A program made the translations under genes and the position numbers. From Halictus rubicundus (taxonomy: Eukaryota > Arthropoda > Insecta > Hymenoptera > Halictidae): a DNA stretch of 64,000 bases. Of this stretch, positions 43,514 through 55,609 are shown in pieces (positions within the stretch are counted from its first letter, which is position 1; every line of letters begins with the position of its first letter). The stretch lies in contig NW_027488692.1 in NCBI RefSeq assembly GCF_050948215.1, forward strand, positions 248,001 to 312,000, read 5' to 3'. The notes under the pieces were generated by a model that saw nothing but the letters and a program-made list of their open reading frames with translations, ran no database searches and was not told the origin of the DNA.

Positions 43514-44358
43514 TCTCTGTCCTATCCTATCCTCTATCCTATCCTATCCTCTATCCTATCCAATCCTCTATCATATCCTATCGTCTATCCTATCCTCTAT
43601 CCTATCCTATCTTCTATCCTATCCTATCCTCTATCCTATCAAATCCCCTATCCTATCCTCTATCCTATCCTATCCTCTATCCTCTATCCTATCCAATCCT
43701 CTATCCTATCCTATCATCTATCCTATCAAATCCCCTATCCTATCCTCTGTCCTATCCTATCCTCTATCCTATCCTATCCTCTATACTATCCTATCGTCTA
43801 TCCTATCCTCTATCCTATCCTATACTCTATCCTATCCTATCCTGCATCCTACCCTATCCTCAATCCTATCCTTTCCTGTATCCTATCCAATCCTGTATCC
43901 TATCCTGTCCTCTATTCTATCCTACCCTTTATCCTATCCTATCCTCTATCCTATCCTATCCTCTATCCTATCCTATGCTCTATCCTATCCTATCGTCTAT
44001 CCTATCCTCTATCCTATCCTATCAAATCCCCTATCCTATCCTCTGTCCTATCATATCCTCTATCCTATAATATCCTCTATCCTATCCTATCCTCTATCCT
44101 ATCCTATCCTCTATCCTATCCTATCCTCTATCCTATCCTATCTTCAATCCTATCCTATCCTCTATCCTATTAAATCCCCTATTCTATCCTCTGTCCTATC
44201 CTATCCCCTATCCTATCCTATCCTCTATCCTATCCTATCCTCTATCCTATCCTATACTCTATCCTATCCTATCCTCTATCCTATCCTATCGTCTATCCTA
44301 TCCTCTATCCTATCCTATCCTCTATCCTATCCTATCCTCTGTCCTATGCTATCTTCTA
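43514..44358 (+). repeat. 832-bp module, copy 7
   Basis: Markers lie at 43514, 43975 and 44346, each 11437 bp after copy 5. An extra isolated TCTCTGT marker at 43355 (159 bp upstream) comes from a local duplication of the module's left edge. Confidence 0.8.
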
Positions 44359-47300
44359 TCCTATCCTATCCTCTATCCTATCAAATCCCCAACCCTATCC
44401 TCTGTCCTATCCTATCCTCTATCCTATCCTATCCTCTATCCTATTCTATCCTCTATCCTATCCTATCCTCTATCCAATCCTATCCTCTATCCTATCCTAT
44501 CCTCTATCCTCTATCCTATCTTATCCTCTATCCTATCCTATCCTCTATCCTATCCTATCTTCTATCCTATCCTATCCTCTATCCTATCAAATCCCCTACC
44601 CTATCCTCTGTCCTATCCTATCCTCTATCCTATCCTATCCTCTATCCTATACTATCCTCTATCCTATCCTATACTCTATCCTATCCTATCCTGCATCCTA
44701 CCCTATCCTCAATCCTATCCTTTCCTGTATCCTATCCAATCCTGTATCCTATCCTGTCCTCTATTCTATCCTACCCTCTATCCTATCCTATCCTCTATCC
44801 TATCCTATCCTCTATCCTATCCTATGCTCTATCCTATCCTATCGTCTATCCTATCCTCTATCCTATCCTATCAAATCCCCTATCCTATCCTCTGTCCTAT
44901 CATATCCTCTATCCTATAATATCCTCTATCCTATCCTATCCTCTATCCTATCCTATCGTGTATCCTATCCTATCCTCTATCCTATCAAATCCCCAACCCT
45001 ATCCTCTGTCCTATCCTATCCTCTATCCTATCCTATCCTCTATCCTATCCTATCCTCTATCCTATCCTATCCTCTATCCAATCCTATCCTCTATCTTATC
45101 CTATCCTCTATCCTCTATCCTATCTTATCCTCTATCCTATCCTATCCTCTATCCTATCCTATCTTCTATCCTATCCTATCCTCTATCCTATCAAATCCTC
45201 TACCCTATCCTCTGTCCTATCCTATCCTCTATCCTATCCTATCCTCTATCCTATCCTATCCTCTATCCTATCCTATACTCTATCCTATCCTATCCTGCAT
45301 CCTACCCTATCCTCAATCCTATCCTATCGTCTATCCTATCCTCTATCCTATCCTATCCTCTATCCTATCCTATCCTCTGTCCTATGCTATCTTCTATCCT
45401 ATCCTATCCTCTATCCTATCAAATCCCCAACCCTATCCTCTGTCCTATCCTATCCTCTATCCTATCCTATCCTCTATCCTATTCTATCCTCTATCCTATC
45501 CTATCCTCTATCCAATCCTATCCTCTATCCTATCCTATCCTCTATCCTCTATCCTATCTTATCCTCTATCCTATCCTATCCTCTATCCTATCCTATCTTC
45601 TATCCTATCCTATCCTCTATCCTATCAAATCCCCTACCCTATCCTCTGTCCTATCCTATCCTCTATCCTATCCTATCCTCTATCCTATCCTATCCTCTAT
45701 CCTCTCCTATACTCTATCCTATCCTATCCTGCATCCTACCCTATCCTCAATCCTATCCTTTCCTGTATCCTATCCAATCCTGTATCCTATCCTGTCCTCT
45801 ATTCTATCCTACCCTCTATCCTATCCTATCCTCTATCCTATCCTATCCTCTATCCTATCCTATGCTCTATCCTATCCTATCGTCTATCCTATCCTCTATC
45901 CTATCCTATCAAATCCCCTATCCTATCCTCTGTCCTATCATATCCTCTATCCTATAATATCCTCTATCCTATCCTATCCTCTATCCTATCCTATCCTGTA
46001 TCCTATCCTATCCTCTATCCTATCAAATCCCCAACCCTATCCTCTGTCCTATCCTATCCTCTATCCTATCCTATCCTCTATCCTATCCTATCCTCTATCC
46101 TATCCTATCCTCTATCCAATCCTATCCTCTATCCTATCCTATCCTCTATCCTCTATCCTATCTTATCCTCTATCCTATCCTATCCTCTATCCTATCCTAT
46201 CTTCTATCCTATCCTATCCTCTATCCTATCAAATCCCCTACCCTATCCTCTGTCCTATCCTATCCTCTATCCTATCCTATCCTCTATCCTATCCTATCCT
46301 CTATCCTATCCTATACTCTATCCTATCCTATCCTGCATCCTACCCTATCCTCAATCCTATCCTTTCCTGTATCCTATCCAATCCTGTATCCTATCCTGTC
46401 CTCTATTCTATCCTACCCTCTATCCTATCCTATCCTCTATCCTATCCTATCCTCTATCCTATCCTATGCTCTATCCTATCCTATCGTCTATCCTATCCTC
46501 TATCCTATCCTATCAAATCCCCTATCCTATCCTCTGTCCTATCATATCCTCTATCCTATAATATCCTCTATCCTATCCTATCCTCTATCCTATCCTATCC
46601 TGTATCCTATCCTATCCTCTATCCTATCCTATCTTCAATCCTATCCTATCCTCTATCCTATTACATCCCCTATTCTATCCTCTGTCCTATCCTATCCCCT
46701 ATCCTATCCTATCCTCTATCCTATCCTATCCTCTATCCTATCCTATACTCTATCCTATCCTATCCTCTATCCTATCAAATCCCCAACCCTATCCTCTGTC
46801 CTATCCTATCCTCTATCCTATCCTATCCTCTATCCTATCCTATCCTCTATCCTATCCTATCCTCTATCCAATCCTATCCTCTATCCTATCCTATCCTCTA
46901 TCCTATCCTATCTTCTATCCTATCCTATCCTCTATCCTATCAAATCCCCTACCCTATCCTCTGTCCTATCCTATCCTCTATCCTATCCTATCCTCTATCC
47001 TATCCTATCCTCTATCCTATCCTATCATCTATCCTATCCTATCCTCTATCCTATCCTGTCCTCTATCCTCTATCCTATCCTATCCTCTATCCTATCAAAT
47101 CCCCTATCCTATCCTCTGTCCTATCCTATCCTCTATCCTATCCTATCCTCTATCCTATCCTATCCTCTATCCTATCCTATCCTCTATCCTATCCTATCGT
47201 CTATCCAATCCTCTATCCTATCCTATCCTCTATCCTATCCTATCCTCCATCCTATCCTATCCTCAATCCTATCCTTCCCTGTATCCTATCCAATCCTGTA

Positions 47301-48959
47301 TCCTATCCTGTCCTCTATCCTATCCTATCCTCTATCCTATCGTATCCTCTATCCTATCCTATCGTCTATCCTATCCTCTATCCCATCCAATCCTCTATCC
47401 TATCCTATCCTCTATCCTATCATATCCTCTATCCTATAATATCCTCTATCCTATCCTATCCTCTATCAAATCCTCTATCCTATCCTATCCTCTATCCTAT
47501 CCTCTATCCTATCCTATCCTCTATCCTATCCTATCCTCTATCCTATCCTATCCTCTATCCTATCCTATCATCTATCCTCTATCCTATCCAATCCTCTATC
47601 CTATCCTATCCTCTATCCTATCAAATCCCCTATCCTATCCTCTGTCCTATCCTATCCTCTATCCTATCCTATCCTCTATCCTATCCTATCCTCTATCCTA
47701 TCCTATCCTCTATCCTATCCTATCGTCTATCCAATCCTCTATCCTATCCTATCCTCTATCCTATCCTATCCTCCATCCTATCCTATCCTCAATCCTATCC
47801 TTCCCTGTATCCTATCAAATCCTGTATCCTATCCTGTCCTCTATCCTATCCTATCCTCTATCCTATCGTATCCTCTATCCTATCCTATCGTCTATCCTAT
47901 CCTCTATCCCATCCAATCCTCTATCCTATCCTATCCTCTATCCTATCATATCCTCTATCCTATAATATCCTCTATCCTATCCTATCCTCTATCAAATCCT
48001 CTATCCTATCCTATCCTCTATCCTATCCTCTATCCTATCCTATCCTCTATCCTATCCTATCTTCAATCCTATCCTATCCTCTATCCTATTAAATCCCCTA
48101 TTCTATCCTCTGTCCTATCCTATCCTCTATCCTATCCTATCTTCTATCCTATCCTATCCTCTATCCTATCAAATCCATTATCCTATCCTCTATCCTATCC
48201 TATCATCTATCCTCTATCCTATCCAATCCTCTATCCTATCCTATCCTCTATCCTATCAAATCCCCTATCCTATCCTCTGTCCTATCCTATCCTCTATCCT
48301 ATCCTATCCTCTATCCTATCCTATCCTCTATCCTATCCTATCCTCTATCCTATCCTATCCTCTATCCTATCCTATCGTCTATCCAATCCTCTATCCTATC
48401 CTATCCTCTATCCTATCCTATCCTCCATCCTATCCTATCCTCAATCCTATCCTTCCCTGTATCCTATCCAATCCTGTATCCTATCCTGTCCTCTATCCTA
48501 TCCTATCCTCTATCCTATCCTATCTTCAATCCTATCCTATCCTCTATCCTATTAAATCCCCTATTCTATCCTCTGTCCTATCCTATCCTCTATCCTATCC
48601 TATCTTCTATCCTATCCTATCCTCTATCCTATCAAATCCATTATCCTATCCTCTATCCTATCCTATCATCTATCCTCTATCCTATCCAATCCTCTATCCT
48701 ATCCTATCCTCTATCCTATCAAATCCCCTATCCTATCCTCTGTCCTATCCTATCCTCTATCCTATCCTATCCTCTATCTTATCCTATCCTCTATCCTATC
48801 CTATCTTCTATCCTATCCTATCCTCTATCCTATCAAAACCCCTACCATATCCTCTGTCCTATCCTATCCTTTATCCTATCCTATCCTCTATCCTATCCTA
48901 TCCTCTATCCTCTCCTATCCTCTATCCTCTATCCTATCCTATCCTCTAACCTATCCTAT

Positions 48960-49850
48960 CCTCTATCCTATCCTATCCTCTATCCTATCCTATCCTCTAT
49001 CCTATCCTATCGTCTATCCTATCCTCTATCCTATCCTATCTTCTATCCTATCCTATCCTCTATCCTATCCTCTATCCTATCAAATCCATTATCCTATCCT
49101 CTATCCTATCCTATCATCTATCCTCTATCCTATCCAATCCTCTGTCCTATCCTATCCTCTATCCTATCCTATCCTCTATCCTATCCTATCCTCTATCCGA
49201 TCCTATCGTCTATCCTATCCTCTATCCTATCCTATCCTCTATCTTATCCTATCCTCTATCCTATCCTATCTTCTATCCTATCCTATCCTCTATCCTATCA
49301 AAACCCCTACCATATCCTCTGTCCTATCCTATCCTTTATCCTATCCTATCCTCTATCCTATCCTATCCTCTATCCTATCCTATCTTCTATCCTATCCTAT
49401 CCTCTATCCTATAAAATCCCCTACCCTATCCTCTGTCCTATCCTATCCTCTATCCTATCCTATCCTCTATCCTATCCTATCCTCTATCCTATCCTATCCT
49501 GTATCCTATCCTATCCTCTATCCTATCCTGTCCTCTATCCTCTATCCTACCCTATCCTCTATCCTATCCTATCCTCTATCCTATCCTATCCTCTATCCTA
49601 TCCTATCTTCTATCCTATCCTATCCTCTATCCTATCAAATCCATTATCCTATCCTCTATCCTATCCTATCATCTATCCTCTATCCTATCCAATCCTCTAT
49701 CCTATCATCTATCCTCTATCCTATCCAATCCTCTATCCTATCCTATCCTCTATCCTATCAAATCCCCTATCCTATCCTCTGTCCTATCCTATACTCTACC
49801 CTATCCTATCCTCTATCCTATCCTATCCTCTATCCGATATTATCGTCTAT
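48960..49850 (+). repeat. 4420-bp-offset duplication, first copy
   Basis: CCGATCC (49197/53617) and CTATAAAATC (49409/53829) recur at 4420; CATCTATCC (49670/54073) recurs at 4403, one 17-bp unit less. This segment is itself the second large-duplicate version of 37.5-38.4 kb, so three copies exist. Confidence 0.76.
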
Positions 49851-50349
49851 CCTATCCTCTATCCTATCCTATCCTCTATCTTATCCTATCCTCTATCCTA
49901 TCCTATCCTCTATCCTATCCTGTCCTCTATCCTCTATCCTATCCTATCCTCTATCCTATCCTATCCTCTATCCTATCCTATCCTCTATCCTATCCTATCC
50001 TCTATCCTATCATATCCTCTATCCTATCCTATCCTCTATCCTATCCTATCCTCTATCCTATCCTGTCCTCTATCCTCTATCCTATCCTATCCTCTATCCT
50101 ATCCTATCCTCTATCCTATCCTATCCTCTATCCTATCCTATCCTCTATCCTATCCTATCTTCTATCTTATCCTCTATCCTATCCTATCTTCTATCCTATC
50201 CTATTCTCTATCCTATCAAATCCCCTATCCTATCCTCTATCCTATCCTATCATCTATCCTCTATCCTATCCAATCCTCTATCCTACCCTATCCTCTATCC
50301 TATCAAATCCCCTATCCTATCCTCTGTCCTATCCTATCCTCTATCCTAT

Positions 50350-51650
50350 CCTATCCTCTATCCTATCCTATCCTCTATCCTATCCTATCTTCTATCCTAT
50401 CCTATCCTCTATCCAATCAAATCCCCTACCCTATCCTCTGTCCTATCCTATCCTCTATCCTATCCTATCCTCTATCCTATCCTATCCTCTATCCTATCAA
50501 AACCCCTACCCTATCCTCTGTCCTATCCTATCCTCTATCCTATCCTATCCTCTATCCTATCCTATCCTCTATCCTCTATCCTATCCTATCCTCTATCCTA
50601 TCCTATCCTCTATCCTATCCTATCCTCTATCCTATCCTATCCTCTATCCTATCCTATCCTCTATCCTATCCTATCGTCTATCCAATCCTCTATCCTATCC
50701 TATCCTCTATCCTATCCTATCCTCCATCCTATCCTATCCTCAATCCTATCCTTCCCTGCATCCTATCCAATCCTGTATCCTATCCTGTCCTCTATCCTAT
50801 CCTATCCTCTATCCTATCGTATTCTCTATCCTATCCTATCGTCTATCCTATCCTCTATCCCATCCAATCTTCTATCCTATCCTATCCTCTATCCTATCAT
50901 ATCCTCTATCCTATCCTATCCTCTATCAAATCCTCTATCCTATCCTATCCTCTATCCTATCCTCTATCCTATCCTCTATCCTATCCTATCCTCTATCCTA
51001 TCCTATCCTCTATCCTATCCTATCTTCAATCCTATCCTATCCTCTATCCTATTAAATCCCCTATTCTATCCTCTGTCCTATCCTATCCTCTATCCTATCC
51101 TATCCTCTATCCTATCCTATACTCTATCCTATCCTATCCTCTATCCTATCCTATCGTCTATCCTATCCTCTATCCTATCCTATCCTCTATCCTATCCTAT
51201 CCTGTGTCCTATCCTATCTTCTATCCTATCCTATCCTCTATCCTATCAAATCCCCTATCCTATCCTCTATCCTATCCTATCCTCTATCCTATCCTATCCT
51301 CTATCCTATCCTGTCCTCTATCCTCTATCCTATCCTATCCTCTATCCTATCCTATCCTCTATCCTATCCTATCCTCTATCCTATCCTATCCTCTATCCTA
51401 TCCTATCTTCTATCCTATCCTATCCTCTATCCTATCAAATCCATTATCCTATCCTCTATCCTATCCTATCATCTATCCTCTATCCTATCCAATCCTCTAT
51501 CCTATCCTATCCTCTATCCTATCAAATCCCCTATCCTATCCTCTGTCCTATCCTATCCTCTATCCTATCCAATCCTCTAACTTATCCTATCCTCTATCCT
51601 ATCCTATCTTCTATCCTAACCTATCCTCTATCCTATCAAAACCCGTACCA
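50350..51650 (+). repeat. ~4.0-kb-offset duplication, first copy
   Basis: CAATCAAATC (50414/54415), AAAACCCC (50499/54500) and CTTCCCTG (50751/54752) are 4001 bp apart. CTTCAATCC (51024/55013) is 3989 apart, and AAATCCATT (51437/55409) and CTCTAACTT (51575/55547) are 3972 apart. The two steps are 12 and 17 bp, whole satellite units. Confidence 0.78.
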
Positions 51651-53379
51651 TATCCTCTGTCCTATCCTATCCTCTATCCTATCCTATCCTCTATCCTATC
51701 AAATCCCCTATCCTATCCTCTGTCCTATCCTATCCTCTATCCTATCCTATCCTCTATCCTATCCTATCCTCTATCCTATCCTATCCTCTATCCTATCCTC
51801 TATCCTCTATCCTATCCTATCCTCTATCCTATCCTATCCTCTATCCTATCCTATCCTCTATCCTATCCTATCCTCTATCCTATTCTATCGTCTATCCAAT
51901 CCTCTATCCTATCCTATCCTCTATCCTATCCTATCCTCCATCCTATCCTATCCTCAATCCTATCCTTCCCTGTATCCTATCCAATCCTGTATCCTATCCT
52001 GTCCTCTATCCTATCCTATCCTCTACCCTATCGTATCCTCTATCCTATCCTATCGTCTATCCTATCCTCTATCCCATCCAATCCTCTATCCTATCCTATC
52101 CTCTATCCTATCATATCCTCTATCCTATCCTATCCTCTATCAAATCCTCTATCCTATCCTATCCTCTATCCTATCCTCTATCCTATCCTATCCTCTATCC
52201 TATCCTATCCTCTATCCTATCCTATCTTCAATCCTATCCTATCCTCTATCCTATTAAATCCCCTATTCTATCATCTGTCCTATCCTATCCTCTATCCCAT
52301 CCAATCCTCTATCCTATCCTATCCTCTATCCTATCATATCCTCTATCCTATCCTATCCTCTATCCTATCCTATCCTCTATCCTATCCTATCCTCTATCCT
52401 ATCCTATCCTCTATCCTATCCTATCCTCTATCCAATCCTATCCTCTATCCTATCCTCTATCCTATCCTATCCTATATCCTATCCTATCCTCTGTCCTACC
52501 CTATCTTCTATCCTATCCTATCCTCTATCCTATCAAATCCCCTACCCTATCCTCTGTCCTATCCTATCCTCTATCCTATCCTATCCTCTATCCTATCCTA
52601 TCCTCTATCCTATCCTATCCTCTATCCAATCCTATCCTCTATCCTATCCTATCCTCTATCCTCTATCCTCTATCCTATCCTATCCTCTATCCTATCATAT
52701 CCTCTATCCTATCCTATCCTCTATCCTATCCTATCCTCTATCCTATCCTGTCCTCTATCCTCTATCCTATCCTATCCTCTATCCTATCCTATCCTCTATC
52801 CTATCCTATCCTCTATCCTATCCTATCTTCTATCCTATCCTATTCTCTATCCTATAATATCCTCTATCCTATCCTATCCTCTATCCAATCCTCTATCCTA
52901 TCCTATCCTCTATCCTATCCTATCCTCTATCCTATCCTATCCTCTATCCTATCCTATCCTCTATCCTATCCTATCCTCTATCCTATCCTATCTTCAATCC
53001 TATCCTATCCTCTATCCTATTAAATCCCCTATTCTATCCTCTGTCCTATCCTATCCTCTATCCTATCCTATCCTCTATCCTATTCTATCCTCTATCCTAT
53101 CCTATACTCTATCCTATCCTATCCTCTATCCTATCCTATCCTCTATCCTATCCTCTATCCTATCCTATCCTCTATCCTATCCTATCCTCTGACCTACCCT
53201 ATCTTCTATCCTATCCTATCCTCTATCCTATCAAATCCCCTACCCTATCCTCTGTCCTATCCTATCCTCTATCCTATCCTATCCTCTATCCTATCCTATC
53301 CTCTATCCTATCCTATCGTCTATCCTATCCTCTATCCTATCCTATCCTCTATCCTATCCTATCCTCTATCCTATCCTAT
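51651..53379 (+). repeat. Older relative of the 2157-bp unit
   Basis: CATCTGTCC (52272) and CTCTGACC (53188) correspond to 56656 and 57464 in the 2157-bp unit, at offsets 4384 and 4276. It is therefore a third, indel-diverged copy (108 bp net difference). It also contains CCTATATCC near 52470, as the later copies do. Confidence 0.68.
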
Positions 53380-54250
53380 CTTCTATCCTATCCTATCCTC
53401 TATCCTATCCTATCCTCTATCCTATCCTATCGTCTATCCTATCCTCTATCCTATCCTATCTTCTATCCTATCCTATCCTCTATCCTATCCTCTATCCTAT
53501 CAAATCCATTATCCTATCCTCTATCCTATCCTATCATCTATCCTCTATCCTATCCAATCCTCTGTCCTATCCTATCCTCTATCCTATCCTATCCTCTATC
53601 CTATCCTATCCTCTATCCGATCCTATCGTCTATCCTATCCTCTATCCTATCCTATCCTCTATCTTATCCTATCCTCTATCCTATCCTATCTTCTATCCTA
53701 TCCTATCCTCTATCCTATCAAAACCCCTACCATATCCTCTGTCCTATCCTATCCTTTATCCTATCCTATCCTCTATCCTATCCTATCCTCTATCCTATCC
53801 TATCTTCTATCCTATCCTATCCTCTATCCTATAAAATCCCCTACCCTATCCTCTGTCCTATCCTATCCTCTATCCTATCCTATCCTCTATCCTATCCTAT
53901 CCTGTATCCTATCCTATCCTCTATCCTATCCTGTCCTCTATCCTCTATCCTATCCTATCCTCTATCCTATCCTATCCTCTATCCTATCCTATCCTCTATC
54001 CTATCCTATCTTCTATCCTATACTATCCTCTATCCTATCAAATCCATTATCCTATCCTCTATCCTATCCTGTCATCTATCCTCTATCCTATCCAATCCTC
54101 TATCCTATCATCTATCCTCTATCCTATCCAATCCTCTATCCTATCCTATCCTCTATCCTATCAAATCTCCTATCCTATCCTCTGTCCTATCCTATCCTCT
54201 ACCCCATCCTATCCTCTATCCTATCCTATCCTCTATCCGATCCTATCGTC
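53380..54250 (+). repeat. 4420-bp-offset duplication, second copy
   Basis: Partner of 48960-49850 with one 17-bp unit missing between 53829 and 54073. A G substitution (CTGTCATC near 54070) is private to it. Confidence 0.74.
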
Positions 54251-54350
54251 TATCCTATCCTCTATCCTATCCTATCCTCTATCTTATCCTATCCTCTATC
54301 CTATCCTATCTTCTATCCTATCCTATTCTCTATCCTATCAAATCCCCTAT

Positions 54351-55609
54351 TCTATCCTCTATCCTATCCTATCCTCTATCCTATCCTATCTTCTATCCTA
54401 TCCTATCCTCTATCCAATCAAATCCCCTACACTATCCTCTGTCCTATCCTATCCTCTATCCTATCCTATCCTCTATCCTATCCTATCCTCTATCCTATCA
54501 AAACCCCTACCCTATCCTCTGTCCTATCCTATCCTCTATCCTATCCTATTCTCTATCCTATCCTATCCTCTATCCTCTATCCTATCCTATCCTCTATCCT
54601 ATCCTATCCTCTATCCTATCCTATCCTCTATCCTATCCTATCCTCTATCCTATCCTATCCTCTATCCTATCCTATCGTCTATCCAATCCTCTATCCTATC
54701 CTATCCTCTATCCTATCCTATCCTCCATCCTATCCTATCCTCAATCCTATCCTTCCCTGTATCCTATCCAATCCTGTATCCTATCCTGTCCTCTATCCTA
54801 TCCTATCCTCTATCCTATCGTATCCTCTATCCTATCCTATCGTCTATCCTATCCTCTATCCCATCCAATCCTCTATCCTATCCTATCCTATATCCTATCA
54901 TATCCTCTATCCTATCCTATTCTCTATCAAATCCTCTATCCTATCCTATCCTCTATCCTATCCTCTATCCTATCCTATCCTCTATCCTATCCTATCCTCT
55001 ATCCTATCCTATCTTCAATCCTATCCTATCCTCTATCCTATTAAATCCCCTATTCTATCCTCTGTCCTATCCTATCCTCTATCCTATCCTATCCTCTATC
55101 CTATCCTATACTCTATCCTATCCTATCCTCTATCCTATCCTATCGTCTATCCTATCCTCTATCCTATCCTATCCTCTATCCTATCCTATCCTCTGTCCTA
55201 TCCTATCTTCTATCCTATCCTATCCTCTATCCTATCAAATCCCCTATCCTATCCTCTATCCTATCCTATCCTCTATCCTATCCTATCCTCTATCCTATCC
55301 TGTCCTCTATCCTCTATCCTATCCTATCCTCTATCCTATCCTATCCACTATCCTATCCTATCCTCTATCCTATCCTATCTTCTATCCTATCCTATCCTCT
55401 ATCCTATCAAATCCATTATCCTATCCTCTATCCTATCCTATCATCTATCCTCTATCCTATCCAATCCTCTATCCTATCCTATCCTCTATCCTATCAAATC
55501 CCCTATCCTATCCTCTGTCCTATCCTATCCTCTATCCTATCCAATCCTCTAACTTATCCTATCCTCTATCCTATCCTATCTTCTATCCTATCCTATCCTC
55601 TATCCTATC
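54351..55609 (+). repeat. ~4.0-kb-offset duplication, second copy
   Basis: Partner of 50350-51650, shorter by one 12-bp and one 17-bp unit. Private changes include CTACACTATCC near 54430 and CCTATATCC near 54890. It runs directly into the 2157-bp tandem pair. Confidence 0.75.

Larger units (their letters stand above)
41984..49999 (+). repeat. Large direct duplication, second copy (8.0 kb)
   Basis: Partner of 30454-38561. It shares rare variants at 33660 (CTATCTTATC), 34267 (CCTCTCCTATAC), 37971 (CTATAAAATC) and 38398 (GATATTATC). Differences seen are a single 189-bp unit instead of two, 63 bp lost, 159 bp gained, A to C at 46664, and an A present that is missing near 35505. Because rare variants outnumber differences, this is a recent event or a possible assembly duplication. 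Confidence 0.85.
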
